A stretch of DNA of 43,863 nt from a virus. Made by a program: the position numbers and the translations under genes. Under the pieces are notes generated by a model, which saw nothing but the letters and a program-made list of their open reading frames with translations, was not told the DNA's origin and made no database searches. Shown here in pieces: positions 18,101-24,987 of this stretch. Positions within the stretch are counted from its first letter, which is position 1. Every line of letters begins with the position of its first letter. The stretch is from IMG/VR virus record IMGVR_UViG_3300001473_000111, positions 1-43,863 of that record, one strand, 5' to 3'.

Positions 18101-18266
18101 CCGTTGCGTCGACCGCCTTCAAACTCCGGCGTGCCGGCTTGCTGGCGCGCTCGATGCGTCGGAGCGCCTGCTCGCCCTCGGTGCCGAACTTGCGTAGCTC
18201 GCGTTGAACGACCTTCCCGTCAACCGCGGCGAGACGGATGCCGACTTGTGGCATTCTGCGTGTCAT
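15111..18266 (-). CDS. Tape measure protein with embedded phage tail lysozyme domain
   Basis: A 1051-residue protein that sets tail length. By the usual 1.5 angstrom per residue it predicts a tail of roughly 150 nm. The N terminus is basic and helical with a small-residue membrane-like segment (AAAAIGIGALALGF, about 87-100). Long coiled coils follow to about residue 560, and a Gly/Ala/Ser linker to 670. Residues ~675-815 match the phage tail lysozyme type: NYFIGKGLQPHQVAGILGNV, the candidate catalytic E712 in NVSAESAFNP, and GNAFGLFQHN. The C terminus is Gly-rich and ends in a small beta domain. The enzyme would open the wall when the tape measure is ejected. Its start overlaps the tail chaperone extension by 47 bp. 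Confidence 0.9.
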   Translation of the reverse strand: MTRRMPQVGIRLAAVDGKVVQRELRKFGTEGEQALRRIERASKPARRSLKAVDATVSELKTSAAGLSTNLGAAGAGLRAMGPAGAAAAIGIGALALGFSRVVTSSRDAARSIAEVGDAARRAGLDVEAFQELQLVADRNRISVDALTDGIKELNLRADEFILTGAGPAAEAFERLGFSAEELRKQLKNPSELLVEIVERLENFDRAAQIRIADEIFGGTAGERFVELIDRGSENLRRMIEESRDLGLIFDDEVVRRAEELDSELTKAAQTIDRNLTRALFDAAPAAQALAEFLATVLAGFSSLIDLTREAEDQSTRLVQERFNTLLNDRIVLLQRIEDLETRSQRDTRFLPQLDTARHDLARMNEELERLQDILDRRNGLTDGFVFGSEEAPGQNQDRDFLAEEERKRLEKLADTWIDRITPAADKYRETLKDIAAAEEQGFLTASQAADARVKAAEDYQKVIDKLNASSDRELEKRLAEVKKLIEASRTPAEELAERLHRIAELENEGLFARAGGNADDARVKAMRDYAAATDDAAAALERLNEIASGNGPSAYAAQLVIAERRTNDLREATEPLREELADGLADAIVNGEDLSDVLERLAKQILRDFLSGQINFLLGGPAPNDFLSRLFGSLFGGGFGRGRGTASSSVASYSPAVSAPAAAAAVLPTAAGSSAIAPSTGGSVAAQIWNYFIGKGLQPHQVAGILGNVSAESAFNPFAIGDGGNAFGLFQHNDRRFNLFDFIGGRQNLGNVRGQLDFAWHELMTTEGRAYRNLLGSSNVREATAAFGGFERPRGFSWANPEAMHNWTGRLEAAQDALNVFGTDLTTVSSNLNRFDGGIGKAITSLADGSSSLAKTATSFAGQSQQLAGTMTDGIQNIFGGLGEAGAGAGGGGGFGGFFSAIFGGIGRLFGFNRGGPTGPGADTDVAGVVHANEYVFSAPATRRIGVDALDALHRNTLKGFRSGGYVTPYAGSGAMPSMRGAAANDDRIKIEVHNYSNAQIEFEEERDERGGRSIKFIAAEQVSDAMETPGGAAQRTLRRTFGLKKQRVNR

Positions 18267-19070
18267 TCGGTGCTCCGTAATGTACCTGGAAGGAATTCAG
18301 GAAGGCGGTTTCGTATCGGACGAGAAGGTCCGAAACGATTTCTGTTTCTGACGCTGTAAGATCGCCGGCACGGGCAAGCGCCTCACTGATCATGAGGCCG
18401 GTTCTGCGGCCGTCCTGGTCGGAAACGCGCCAGACGCCGGCCGCCATCGCCAAGCGGGCGGCCAGTTGACCGAGCCCGGTTGCCGGCTGGTTCTTTTCGA
18501 TCGGGCACGCATGCCCGCAATTCTGGTTCAGCTCTCTGCAGCCTTCGCAGTATCGTCCTCCGCCTCGCCCGAACCATTCTGCGAGACGGGCGATCCGTTT
18601 CCCTCTTCTCGGACCGCGAACTGGACGGAGTACACAACTTTGTCGAAAGCCTTTTTCATGTCCGGATAGAGAAGGAACTGGCCGATCGAGGTGCGGTCAC
18701 GCGGCAACGGCTCGCCGTCTGCGTCCTCGACGTTCTCCCAACTTGTGACCACCTGCTCGAACAGAAGCACAGCGGCAATGAAAGATGTCAGGCCGAGGAA
18801 GTCGCGGAAGCGATCCGCGCCGAGCTGCTCATCGTCCTCGTCCTCAACGAAGTCTGCCTCGTTCCCCATTTCCTGATCAAGCAGGCTCTTCGGGACGCCA
18901 TACTCGCTCAATGCATCGCGCGACAGCACCATGTCACGGATCGCGCGCGCTGATTCGGCCTGCGCCTGGTCGAGGTCGATCGAGTTCGCCGGGCGCATGG
19001 TGAGGACCACACCGTAGGGAAACTCCACGGTGCGGGCCTCGAATGAAAATTCGGACGGATTAAAGGGCAT
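18220..19070 (-). CDS. Tail assembly chaperone, -1 frameshift fusion (G-T-like)
   Basis: Predicted 283-residue product made when ribosomes slip back one base at GGGAAAC (18603-18597). It joins residues 1-158 of the chaperone to 125 residues read from 18597 to 18223 in the -1 frame. That frame is fully open and protein-like: RLAEWFGRGGGRYCEGCREL then NQNCGHACP gives four cysteines spaced like a zinc site, followed by helical sequence. Only a short internal ATG (18453) would otherwise start this frame, leaving the conserved-looking Cys region untranslated. As in lambda gpG/gpGT, the fusion should recruit the tape measure during tail assembly. It overlaps the tape measure start. Confidence 0.85.
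18528..19070 (-). CDS. Tail assembly chaperone (gpG-like, unshifted product)
   Basis: A 180-residue protein between the tail tube and tape measure genes, the fixed position of tail chaperones. The N-terminal part is beta-rich (MPFNPSEFSFEARTVEFPYG). The middle is helical (DLDQAQAESARAIRDMVLSR), and there is an acidic stretch ADFVEDEDDEQLGADRF. The last 22 residues after the slippery site are low-complexity and acidic, as expected for a tail replaced on frameshifting. The start overlaps the tail tube gene by 11 bp. It would act during assembly and be absent from the virion. Confidence 0.86.
   Translation of the reverse strand: MPFNPSEFSFEARTVEFPYGVVLTMRPANSIDLDQAQAESARAIRDMVLSRDALSEYGVPKSLLDQEMGNEADFVEDEDDEQLGADRFRDFLGLTSFIAAVLLFEQVVTSWENVEDADGEPLPRDRTSIGQFLLYPDMKKAFDKVVYSVQFAVREEGNGSPVSQNGSGEAEDDTAKAAES
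18565..18603 (-). promoter_or_regulatory. Programmed -1 frameshift signal
   Basis: The heptamer G GGA AAC (18603-18597) is in the correct zero frame for tandem -1 slippage to GGG AAA. Three bases downstream begins a perfect 7-bp stem, TCGCCCG (18593-18587) with CGGGCGA (18571-18565), loop 15 nt, which could act as the stimulator. Lambda uses GGGAAAG at the same gene junction. Confidence 0.86.
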
Positions 19071-20034
19071 AGGAATCGATGTTGTTACTGACGGTCACGG
19101 TGAGCATGGGTGCGCCGGCCGTTTGCTCGGCGCGGAACCCGAATTCAGATTCGAGCCGCCCGGGTCCGGAGATTGGAGCGAACGGTGCGCGGTCGAAACG
19201 GACCGCCGGCATCGAAAAGGTGATCCGCGCATCGGCCTGCTCACCGAACTCCATCTCAAGCGCAACCGGATTGCCCGCACTCATGATGTCGTAATAGGTG
19301 TCGTCGACATACCGGACCCGGCCGTTGCCGGTCATCTGAGCCTCTGTGTCGAGATCGAACCCGGACACGAACTTGGTGCCGTTGACGGACTCGTCGTCGG
19401 CGAACCCGTTCTGGTAGTTGAAAGATGCCCCGAGGAAGTTTCCGGCCAGGACGGTGTTCACCCTCATGAGCCCCTGAGAGGCCGGCAGCAACGAAGTCGG
19501 GAGCATGGCCGGCGGTGTCCCGCCGCCCGAGCTCGTAAGCTTTGCCTGGTTGCGGGCCAGGCAATTGAGCGTCACCGGTCGAAAGCCGCCGGATCGGGCG
19601 CCATCGAACGAGAAGCCATTCGCAACGACACCGATCGCCTGATAAAACGCCGCGCCGGCACGTTTTTCGACCTCGATGGTGCGCCAGGGCAGGACTTCGC
19701 CGCCCGACACCCATGTGTGCGTATAAGGTCCCGACCCGGTCGTCACCGGCGCGCCGAAGAGATGGGTCAGCCAATACGGGAAATGATTGGCATCGAGGGG
19801 AACGACAATATCGCCGGCGGCGGTCAAAAGACCCGGCTGCGGTTCGGTGGCATCGCGGTTGTTGTTCCGCTCCAGGCCAATCAGCGGGTTTTCCTCGAAC
19901 GGCTCGGACTCGCCGAGGTTTTCCGAATAGAAAAACGTTTTGATATAGTTGCCGGTCGCCGGCGTGTCGAAGGCTGATTGCGTGCCGAACAGAAGGTTTG
20001 CGGTTTTGCCGCGAGGTTTGGCTGACGTTGCCAT
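19060..20034 (-). CDS. Major tail tube protein
   Basis: A 324-residue protein with beta-rich composition and conserved-looking blocks NLLFGTQSAFDTPATGNY, DLDTEAQMTGNGRVRYVDD and ALEMEFGEQADARITFSM. This is the pattern of tail tube proteins of siphoviruses infecting alphaproteobacteria. It should polymerise into the tail tube through which DNA passes. The gene sits directly before the chaperone pair and after the tail-terminator-type genes, the canonical order. A good ribosome site (AAAGGAGC) lies 5 nt before the ATG. It is larger than lambda gpV, which may mean an extra surface domain. Confidence 0.85.
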   Translation of the reverse strand: MATSAKPRGKTANLLFGTQSAFDTPATGNYIKTFFYSENLGESEPFEENPLIGLERNNNRDATEPQPGLLTAAGDIVVPLDANHFPYWLTHLFGAPVTTGSGPYTHTWVSGGEVLPWRTIEVEKRAGAAFYQAIGVVANGFSFDGARSGGFRPVTLNCLARNQAKLTSSGGGTPPAMLPTSLLPASQGLMRVNTVLAGNFLGASFNYQNGFADDESVNGTKFVSGFDLDTEAQMTGNGRVRYVDDTYYDIMSAGNPVALEMEFGEQADARITFSMPAVRFDRAPFAPISGPGRLESEFGFRAEQTAGAPMLTVTVSNNIDSYAL

Positions 20035-20050
20035 GGGATGCTCCTTTGGA

Positions 20051-20230
20051 TCAGCCGCTTACCGCGGCAATGGACTTGTCGATTTCGGTGGCCGGACGGA
20101 TCTTGCCCTTGAGCTCCTTGATTTGGTCCGGCTCAAGCCAGAGGATTTTTCCGCGGCGGTGGCCGTCGTGGTCCTCAAGCAGCACAAAGTGGCCCGCCTT
20201 CGGCGCGGCCGGTGTTCGTTTCGCGGTCAT
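20051..20230 (-). CDS. Small basic hypothetical protein of the tail module
   Basis: A 59-residue gene filling the gap between tail tube and tail terminator. The product starts MTAKRTPAAPKAGHFVLLED and ends in a helical, lysine-rich segment (EPDQIKELKGKIRPATEIDK). The ATG at 20230 follows AAGGTGAG with a spacing of about 5 nt, and the stop TGA is at 20053-20051. Codon usage matches the neighbouring late genes. Function is unknown; the constant position among tail genes argues for a small structural or assembly factor. Confidence 0.72.
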   Translation of the reverse strand: MTAKRTPAAPKAGHFVLLEDHDGHRRGKILWLEPDQIKELKGKIRPATEIDKSIAAVSG

Positions 20231-20248
20231 GTCTCACCTTTTGAGTGG

Positions 20249-20704
20249 CTAGAAAGATTGGTTCGAGGTGATCTCGACCTCCAGGGCGACAATGAGCCCG
20301 GCAAGGTTGGGAACACCGTCGGTCACAAGCCCGCTGCGTGTGATGCCGGCAACACGGCTGTCCTCGCAGGCATTCGCGAGCGTCGGGTCTGCATCGATCG
20401 CCGTAGCAATGGTGTCGACGATCGCTGAGAGCGCGGCGCGACGCTCTGCATCGCTATTTCCCTGAACAATGATTTCGAGCTGCGGCAAGAGCGTCAGCTC
20501 ATAGACCGGCCCGTCGCCGATCAGGATGTTGTCGATGCGGATGTCTCCGTCGATCAGGTTCGCGAAGCCCTTCGCACCACGGTCGAGGTCCTCAAGCATC
20601 TTTTCGAGCGGTTCGTTCCGGTGCACTGTAGGCACGGCGGTCTCGGACCTGGCGAGTGTCGTCAGGACTGACTGGAGGGCTGTCAAAGCTGTGTCCGAGT
20701 TCAT
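20249..20704 (-). CDS. Putative tail terminator / minor tail protein
   Basis: A 151-residue protein: a helical N terminus (TALTALQSVLTTLARSETAV), then beta strands (YELTLLPQLEIIVQG), a helix (AALSAIVDTIATAIDADPTL) and a final strand (LAGLIVALEVEITSNQSF). This alternation is that of gpU-type tail terminators, which cap the tail tube and join it to the head. The start overlaps the upstream DUF6441-like gene by 4 bp (ATGA). Assignment by pattern and position; no unique motif. Confidence 0.7.
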   Translation of the reverse strand: MNSDTALTALQSVLTTLARSETAVPTVHRNEPLEKMLEDLDRGAKGFANLIDGDIRIDNILIGDGPVYELTLLPQLEIIVQGNSDAERRAALSAIVDTIATAIDADPTLANACEDSRVAGITRSGLVTDGVPNLAGLIVALEVEITSNQSF

Positions 20705-21378
20705 TGACCAAGCCTCTTTGAAATTCCCGCCACAACCCTTTCGACATAGAACCGCTCGGCGATTGCTGCGACGGAATCAATATCGAAGCGCTTTGCCAGC
20801 CGAACCTGTTTGACGAGCACATACATCAGGACAGGCTGAGACTTCACGCGACCGCCCTGCTTCACGATCCGGGACCGCCGCCGCTGGCCACCCGATCGCC
20901 TGAAGCCCTTTTCGGCTATCGCGTAGAAAACCCGGTTCCCGCTGCCCGGCTTGGGAAAAACCTTGAGGCTGTCCGTGCCGAATGTTTCGAGAAAGTCTTC
21001 CATCGACATGCGCCGCCCCCGCGCACCACGCTTTCGGGTTGCCGGCGCGAAGTCCGTTGGAACTGCAAGAAACCCTGCCGGCCTGGTCGAGCGGATGGGG
21101 TTGCCAGACGAAAACGCAGAAACGATATGTGGCGCCTTCGACCAAATGAGCGCTGCAGGCTCCAGCGTCATGACATTGCGGCCCGGAAACGTTTTATGGC
21201 GCCACGTCTTCGAGAGACGGTTCCCCAGTCCAGCGGAGAGTACCTGCTGCCGGAACCGCTTCTTCACGGTCATCGCGACGTCGTCGGTCGCTTCATAGAT
21301 CGCGCCCGCGACTTCGGCGGTTTGCCGGTCGAGTTCCTTTTGCAGATCGCCGACGATGGCAAGTTTCAGATCGGGCAT
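20701..21378 (-). CDS. DUF6441-like head-tail / minor tail protein
   Basis: A 225-residue basic protein. The N terminus MPDLKLAIVGDLQKELDRQT and the later blocks RLSKTWRHKTFPGRN, SAFSSGNPIRS and GFLAVPT resemble the phage family DUF6441, found between head completion and tail tube genes. This is the slot for gpZ-like neck proteins, so a neck or tail completion role is likely. It begins directly after the stop of the head-tail joining gene (TAAATG) and overlaps the next gene by 4 bp. The family name is from memory of its pattern. Confidence 0.75.
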   Translation of the reverse strand: MPDLKLAIVGDLQKELDRQTAEVAGAIYEATDDVAMTVKKRFRQQVLSAGLGNRLSKTWRHKTFPGRNVMTLEPAALIWSKAPHIVSAFSSGNPIRSTRPAGFLAVPTDFAPATRKRGARGRRMSMEDFLETFGTDSLKVFPKPGSGNRVFYAIAEKGFRRSGGQRRRSRIVKQGGRVKSQPVLMYVLVKQVRLAKRFDIDSVAAIAERFYVERVVAGISKRLGQ

Positions 21379-21675
21379 TTAAAGCACCACACGGCAGCGC
21401 CAGACCAGCCTGGACGTGTCCTTGAATGTCGGCTTGCCGACAATGCACTGCGTCTCGCTGCCTACGGTGAAGCTTCCGCCCTCTGCCGGTGTCACTTCAC
21501 TGTCGCGGACCAGAATGACAGTCATGCGCCCGACAGGCCGAGAATTTTCCAGCATGTCGACACCGGTGTCGTCATCGCTCTCGAACAGGAGCTTGCAGGG
21601 CGTTTCACCGTAAAAACCGTCGACGCCAAGCACTTCGAACTCGGCATCGACGACCTCTTTATCGAACACGCTCAT
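21379..21675 (-). CDS. Head-tail joining protein (gpFII-like)
   Basis: A 98-residue, mainly beta protein beginning MSVFDKEVVDAEFEVLG. Size, strand-rich pattern (CKLLFESDDDTGVDMLENSR; RMTVILVRDSEV) and position three genes after the major capsid protein agree with lambda gpFII-type joining proteins that complete the head and receive the tail. It is contiguous with the DUF6441-like gene (no intergenic bases). The identification is by context and fold-like pattern. Confidence 0.7.
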   Translation of the reverse strand: MSVFDKEVVDAEFEVLGVDGFYGETPCKLLFESDDDTGVDMLENSRPVGRMTVILVRDSEVTPAEGGSFTVGSETQCIVGKPTFKDTSRLVWRCRVVL

Positions 21676-21683
21676 GCGTCAGA

Positions 21684-22046
21684 TCACGCGGCGGGCGCGG
21701 TCGATGTCTGACTGTGTTTCGCCCAGACCGCGTCGCGTTCTTCCGGGGTCACGTCAAAACCGAGGCGTTTTTCAATCTCACCGACGACAGGCTTGCCGCT
21801 TTTGGTGAAATGATCCTCGTTCTCCGGATCAAGATCCTTGAACACCGAAGCGATCGCCTCTTCCAGGGCCTTGCCCTTCGGTCTCGCCGGCTCTTTGACC
21901 GGCTTGCCGTTTGGCTCGACTTCGCCGTGGCGCGCAATCAGTTCCTCGGCTTCCTCTGCGTCGATCGGAACGGGTTCGCCCGGCGCGTAGGTCTTGCCGC
22001 CTGCAACCACCGTGATCGGCAGGCAAATCTTTCTCTTTCTGGCCAT
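21684..22046 (-). CDS. Small head-module protein (gpFI position)
   Basis: A 120-residue protein with two parts. A small N-terminal beta domain (ICLPITVVAGGKTYAPGEPV, then helix DAEEAEELIARHGE) resembles the little domain often annotated DUF7210. A charged linker with KPVKEPARPKGKAL leads to a C-terminal helical hairpin (IEKRLGFDVTPEERDAVWAK) resembling a HeH/LEM-like DNA-binding fold. It lies after the major capsid gene and a terminator, at the place of lambda gpFI, which aids DNA packaging. Function is inferred from position only. Confidence 0.68.
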   Translation of the reverse strand: MARKRKICLPITVVAGGKTYAPGEPVPIDAEEAEELIARHGEVEPNGKPVKEPARPKGKALEEAIASVFKDLDPENEDHFTKSGKPVVGEIEKRLGFDVTPEERDAVWAKHSQTSTAPAA

Positions 22047-22065
22047 GTGTTGAAAATCTCCGTTG

Positions 22066-22094
22066 AAAAAGGGCGGCGGCGATTGCCGCCACCC
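22066..22094 (-). terminator. Intrinsic terminator after major capsid gene
   Basis: Stem GGCGGC (22075-22080) / GCCGCC (22085-22090) with a GATT loop is extended by GGG/CCC across one mismatch. On the minus strand it is followed by TTTTT (22070-22066). It would lower expression of genes beyond the capsid unless antiterminated. Confidence 0.8.
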
Positions 22095-22122
22095 GGCGTT
22101 TCAGGTTGCGCTCAGTCGGTGG

Positions 22123-23154
22123 TCAGCGGACCAGGACGAACTTGGACGCGTTGATTTCACCCGGCACCGGAAGCGGTGCGGATTGCGTCATCATGAAGTC
22201 TACGGAAGGATCTTCCTGCGACCAGGTCTTCGGGAACCGGCTCATTGCGCGCAGGGACCGGTTATCTTTGATGGCGCCGTGGCACATGTTGCCGGCAAAG
22301 GTCGGTCGGCTGATGGTCAGGACACCATAGCTCGGCCAGAAATCAAGGATCGTGCCGTCCTCATCTTCGAATTTCTGCGTGTACTGCCAGAAATCGAATT
22401 CGGCGATCGACCCGAGATAGGCGGCAACCATGTCCTCGGAGCCGGTTGCGACCGGTCCGAGTTCCATGCGCCCGCTCGCCTGGCGGCGATTGTCCAGGAT
22501 CTCCTTGACTTCGGAGTCGGACGTAAAGAGTTCCGCCGCTTCGGCGCCCATCACCACATCGCCGGCGTTGCCGCCAGACAATACCGCGATTTCCGTCGCC
22601 CAGGCGCGGATGTTCCGCTTGACGTAGACGCCGGTTTCGCCCCAGCGGTCAGCACCGGTCAATTGAACCGTCAAGGACGCATCGCGCCCGAAATCAACGG
22701 TCTGCGACGGGAAGTCTTCACCCTGGCAGACAACAGCGCCGGTCTGCAGGATTTGCGAGCACATCCATTCCTCACGGCGGGTGATCTCGTTGTCCTGGTC
22801 GGCCAGCTTCTGGATCGCGTTGCGGTCAAAGCGCTCCTCGGGAGCCAGCTCTCCGTTGAAGTCCTCGCCGGCAAGCCGGACAAAGTTCTCGTCCGGTGAA
22901 AGCTCGTCCTTTGGCTTGACATAGGGGGGCTCAAAGGTCTCGACCGAACGGCCGCGGGCGCGGCGGGCCTTGCCGGCGACGTTGGGCGAGACAAACGGCG
23001 CGATCTTGCGGCGCTTGGCAACCTTGTCGAAGGCAATCTCTGACGTGGTGAACTGGATGCCATTGGTGAAGATGGTGTCGCGCAGCCAGGCAGTCGGACG
23101 GTCAAGCGTCGGAAGCACCGCCTGCAGCGCAGTCGTGGAGTAGAGCGGATCCAT
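22123..23154 (-). CDS. Major capsid protein (lambda gpE family)
   Basis: A 343-residue protein of the lambda gpE type. It starts MDPLYSTTALQAVLPTLDRP and contains LRDTIFTNGIQFTTSEIAFD, the glycine-rich E-loop region, ILQTGAVVCQGEDFPSQTVD, the conserved VLSGGNAGDVVMGAEAAELF and a C-terminal PSVDFMMTQSAPLPVPGE. Length and gene order (protease, scaffold, decoration, capsid) fit the family. It builds the icosahedral shell. It stands between two terminator hairpins, so its transcript level may be set separately from the genes on either side. Confidence 0.9.
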   Translation of the reverse strand: MDPLYSTTALQAVLPTLDRPTAWLRDTIFTNGIQFTTSEIAFDKVAKRRKIAPFVSPNVAGKARRARGRSVETFEPPYVKPKDELSPDENFVRLAGEDFNGELAPEERFDRNAIQKLADQDNEITRREEWMCSQILQTGAVVCQGEDFPSQTVDFGRDASLTVQLTGADRWGETGVYVKRNIRAWATEIAVLSGGNAGDVVMGAEAAELFTSDSEVKEILDNRRQASGRMELGPVATGSEDMVAAYLGSIAEFDFWQYTQKFEDEDGTILDFWPSYGVLTISRPTFAGNMCHGAIKDNRSLRAMSRFPKTWSQEDPSVDFMMTQSAPLPVPGEINASKFVLVR

Positions 23155-23183
23155 TTGGATACCTTTCCTGATTGGAGAGAATG

Positions 23184-23205
23184 AAAAGACCGCGCTGCGG
23201 CGCGG
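23184..23205 (-). terminator. Hairpin terminator after gpD-like gene
   Basis: A perfect 6-bp stem, CCGCGC (23190-23195) / GCGCGG (23200-23205), with a TGCG loop, is followed on the minus strand by TCTTTTC. It separates the decoration gene from the capsid gene. The T tract is interrupted, so termination may be partial. Confidence 0.68.
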
Positions 23206-23208
23206 AAC

Positions 23209-23565
23209 TTAGACCCGTGTCCGGACGAACATCGGTGCGTTGGCGAGGCGGAGCGCGGTTTCAACGCTTGCCGCATCATGGCCGGTGCCGAAGCTCATCT
23301 GATCGGCGGCGAATTCGCCGGCGAAGTAAGCCGCAGCGATGACATCGCCGGCACTCGCATCGACATCATCCGCAAGGATTGCCGCCGGTGTGTCGGAACC
23401 GTCGCCAGCGGCGGACAACGATTCGATGTACTTGTCAGATGCGGTCACACGTCCGAGGACGGAGCCGCGTGTAAGGTTCTGCCCCGACAGGATCGTCACG
23501 TGACGAATCGCAACAGGGAAGTCCCCGACGATCAGACCGCCGGGCTGGTGGGTTGCAGTGACCAT
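23209..23565 (-). CDS. Head decoration protein (lambda gpD-like)
   Basis: A 118-residue protein starting MVTATHQPGGLIVGDFPVAI and containing LTRGSVLGRVTASDKYIESL, GDGSDTPAAILADDVDASAG and a beta-rich end. These are hallmark features of the gpD/HDPD decoration family, which trimerises on the expanded capsid to stabilise it after DNA packaging. Length (lambda gpD is 110) and position directly before the major capsid gene agree. Confidence 0.88.
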   Translation of the reverse strand: MVTATHQPGGLIVGDFPVAIRHVTILSGQNLTRGSVLGRVTASDKYIESLSAAGDGSDTPAAILADDVDASAGDVIAAAYFAGEFAADQMSFGTGHDAASVETALRLANAPMFVRTRV

Positions 23566-23622
23566 TTTGGCCCTCCGATTTTAGGGATGATGAATCCGGC
23601 GAGGCCGGTCCGAGTGCGCCCG

Positions 23623-24120
23623 TTACCGCCGGGCGCGCGCGTCTTTCATCTTGGTCGCTGTTGCGACAAGCGAAGCATCCTTGCCTTTGAAGCTGGAAGC
23701 CTCAGAGGCAGCGGCGTCCTGGCCGGGTGACTTGTCCCGGCCGGACATGGCTTGCGACAGGGAAGACCCCTTGCCGCCGGACTTCAGGATCGATTTGGCA
23801 CGATCAAGAGACATGCTGCCTTTTGCGACGTCCTCGGCAAGTTCAGTCGCGAGCTTTTCGCGGCCTTTGGCCTCCGGCGACCGCATCAAGGCGAAACCGG
23901 CCTCGATGTTGGACGATGCGGCTTTCGCTTCGTCCTCGTCGTCGCCGTCCTCAGCATTGCTTTCAGCATCTGCTTCCTCAGCAGCCTGATCCTCGTCCTC
24001 GGACCCGGTCATTTCGTCCTCGTCCTCTTCGTCGTCTTCCGCAGCCTCTGAGTCAGACGCGGTTGCCGGCGCCGGCTTCCCTTTCAGGTGAGCCAGGCCG
24101 TTACCTTTTCCTGTTGCCAT
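23623..24120 (-). CDS. Acidic scaffold-like capsid assembly protein
   Basis: A 165-residue protein. After a basic start it carries a long acidic low-complexity stretch (about residues 28-66, e.g. EAAEDDEEDEDEMTGSEDED) and then a helical C-terminal part (REKLATELAEDVAKGSMSLD) ending in basic residues (KMKDARARR). This is typical of capsid scaffolds. In lambda and many relatives the scaffold (Nu3) lies inside or fused to the protease gene; here it is a separate gene 27 bp after the S49 protease. It should be removed from the procapsid during maturation. Confidence 0.72.
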   Translation of the reverse strand: MATGKGNGLAHLKGKPAPATASDSEAAEDDEEDEDEMTGSEDEDQAAEEADAESNAEDGDDEDEAKAASSNIEAGFALMRSPEAKGREKLATELAEDVAKGSMSLDRAKSILKSGGKGSSLSQAMSGRDKSPGQDAAASEASSFKGKDASLVATATKMKDARARR

Positions 24121-24147
24121 GGGGTACTCCTTGGGTTGAAGGTCAGC

Positions 24148-24987
24148 TCATGCCGAAAGGGATGCGACCAGGGCGGCAAACGCCTGGTCCGGTGACATGA
24201 TCTGGTCGATCAGGCCGAGATCTCTGGCCTGAATGAGGTTCACGGGGCCGTCATAGAGCTCGGCCTCGGTATTCATGACGGTTTCAAGGTCGATGCCCCG
24301 CCCCGCCGACACGTGATCGGCAAAGAGGCGGCGATAAGCGTCAACGGTCGTCTGCCACTTAGCCTCGACATCCTCCGGAAGGGGGCGATAAGGCGTCCCG
24401 TCGACCTTTCGCGCACCGGAATGGATCAGCGTGATATCGATGCCCCAGTCCTTGAACATCTTCGAGAAGTCGCCATGCATGCGGACAACGCCAATCGAAC
24501 CGACGGCACCGGTCTGCGGGACGGTCATGATTTCGGCAGTGCTGGAAAGTGCATAGGCGGCACTGGCGCAAAGATCGCGGACGATCGCCATAGTCGGCTT
24601 TTCCGCGCTGACTTCGCGCAGGAACTCGGCCAGTTCGAAACACCCGCTGACATATCCCCCCGGACTGGAGACGTCATAGGCAATCGCCTTGACGTCAGGG
24701 TCGGCGAGTGCGGTCGCGGCCGCGATCCGAATGCAGTTGTAACCCGTGATGTATTCACTGCCATGAAACGACAGAACCGGCACCAGCGACCCGTAAATTC
24801 CGATCACCGCCACACCGTCGATTACCTCGTAAAGCTGGTTGCCGTGGCTGTCCTCGATCCAGCAAACACCGGCGTCGTCACGCGGATGCGAGCGCGCACG
24901 GAGCACGGCCTCGACGAGGCCGGGTTCCCGACCTTCCAGGAGCGAGACATAAGCACCGTTCAGGCACGAGAGATCCAATCCGTTCAT
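24148..24987 (-). CDS. S49-family head maturation protease (lambda gpC-like)
   Basis: A 279-residue SppA/ClpP-fold serine peptidase that would process capsid and scaffold proteins. Visible blocks are the strand-turn YDVSSPGGYVSGC (105-116), the nucleophile region DLCASAAYALSS with likely S142, and GAVGSIGV. K194 (SGARKVDG) lies 52 residues after S142, the same spacing as the Ser/Lys dyad of Bacillus SppA (S147/K199). It is shorter than lambda gpC because the scaffold domain is encoded separately downstream. The start overlaps the portal gene by 4 bp. Confidence 0.87.
   Translation of the reverse strand: MNGLDLSCLNGAYVSLLEGREPGLVEAVLRARSHPRDDAGVCWIEDSHGNQLYEVIDGVAVIGIYGSLVPVLSFHGSEYITGYNCIRIAAATALADPDVKAIAYDVSSPGGYVSGCFELAEFLREVSAEKPTMAIVRDLCASAAYALSSTAEIMTVPQTGAVGSIGVVRMHGDFSKMFKDWGIDITLIHSGARKVDGTPYRPLPEDVEAKWQTTVDAYRRLFADHVSAGRGIDLETVMNTEAELYDGPVNLIQARDLGLIDQIMSPDQAFAALVASLSA

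Noticed and set aside
18383-18637. Leftward 84-codon frame beside the tail chaperone
   Set aside because: It is the third frame over the frameshift region; the -1 frame gives the sensible chaperone extension.
23615-23635. Hairpin GCGCCCG/CGGGCGC at the end of the scaffold-like gene considered as a terminator
   Set aside because: No T tract follows on the transcribed strand, and the sequence is mostly within the coding end.
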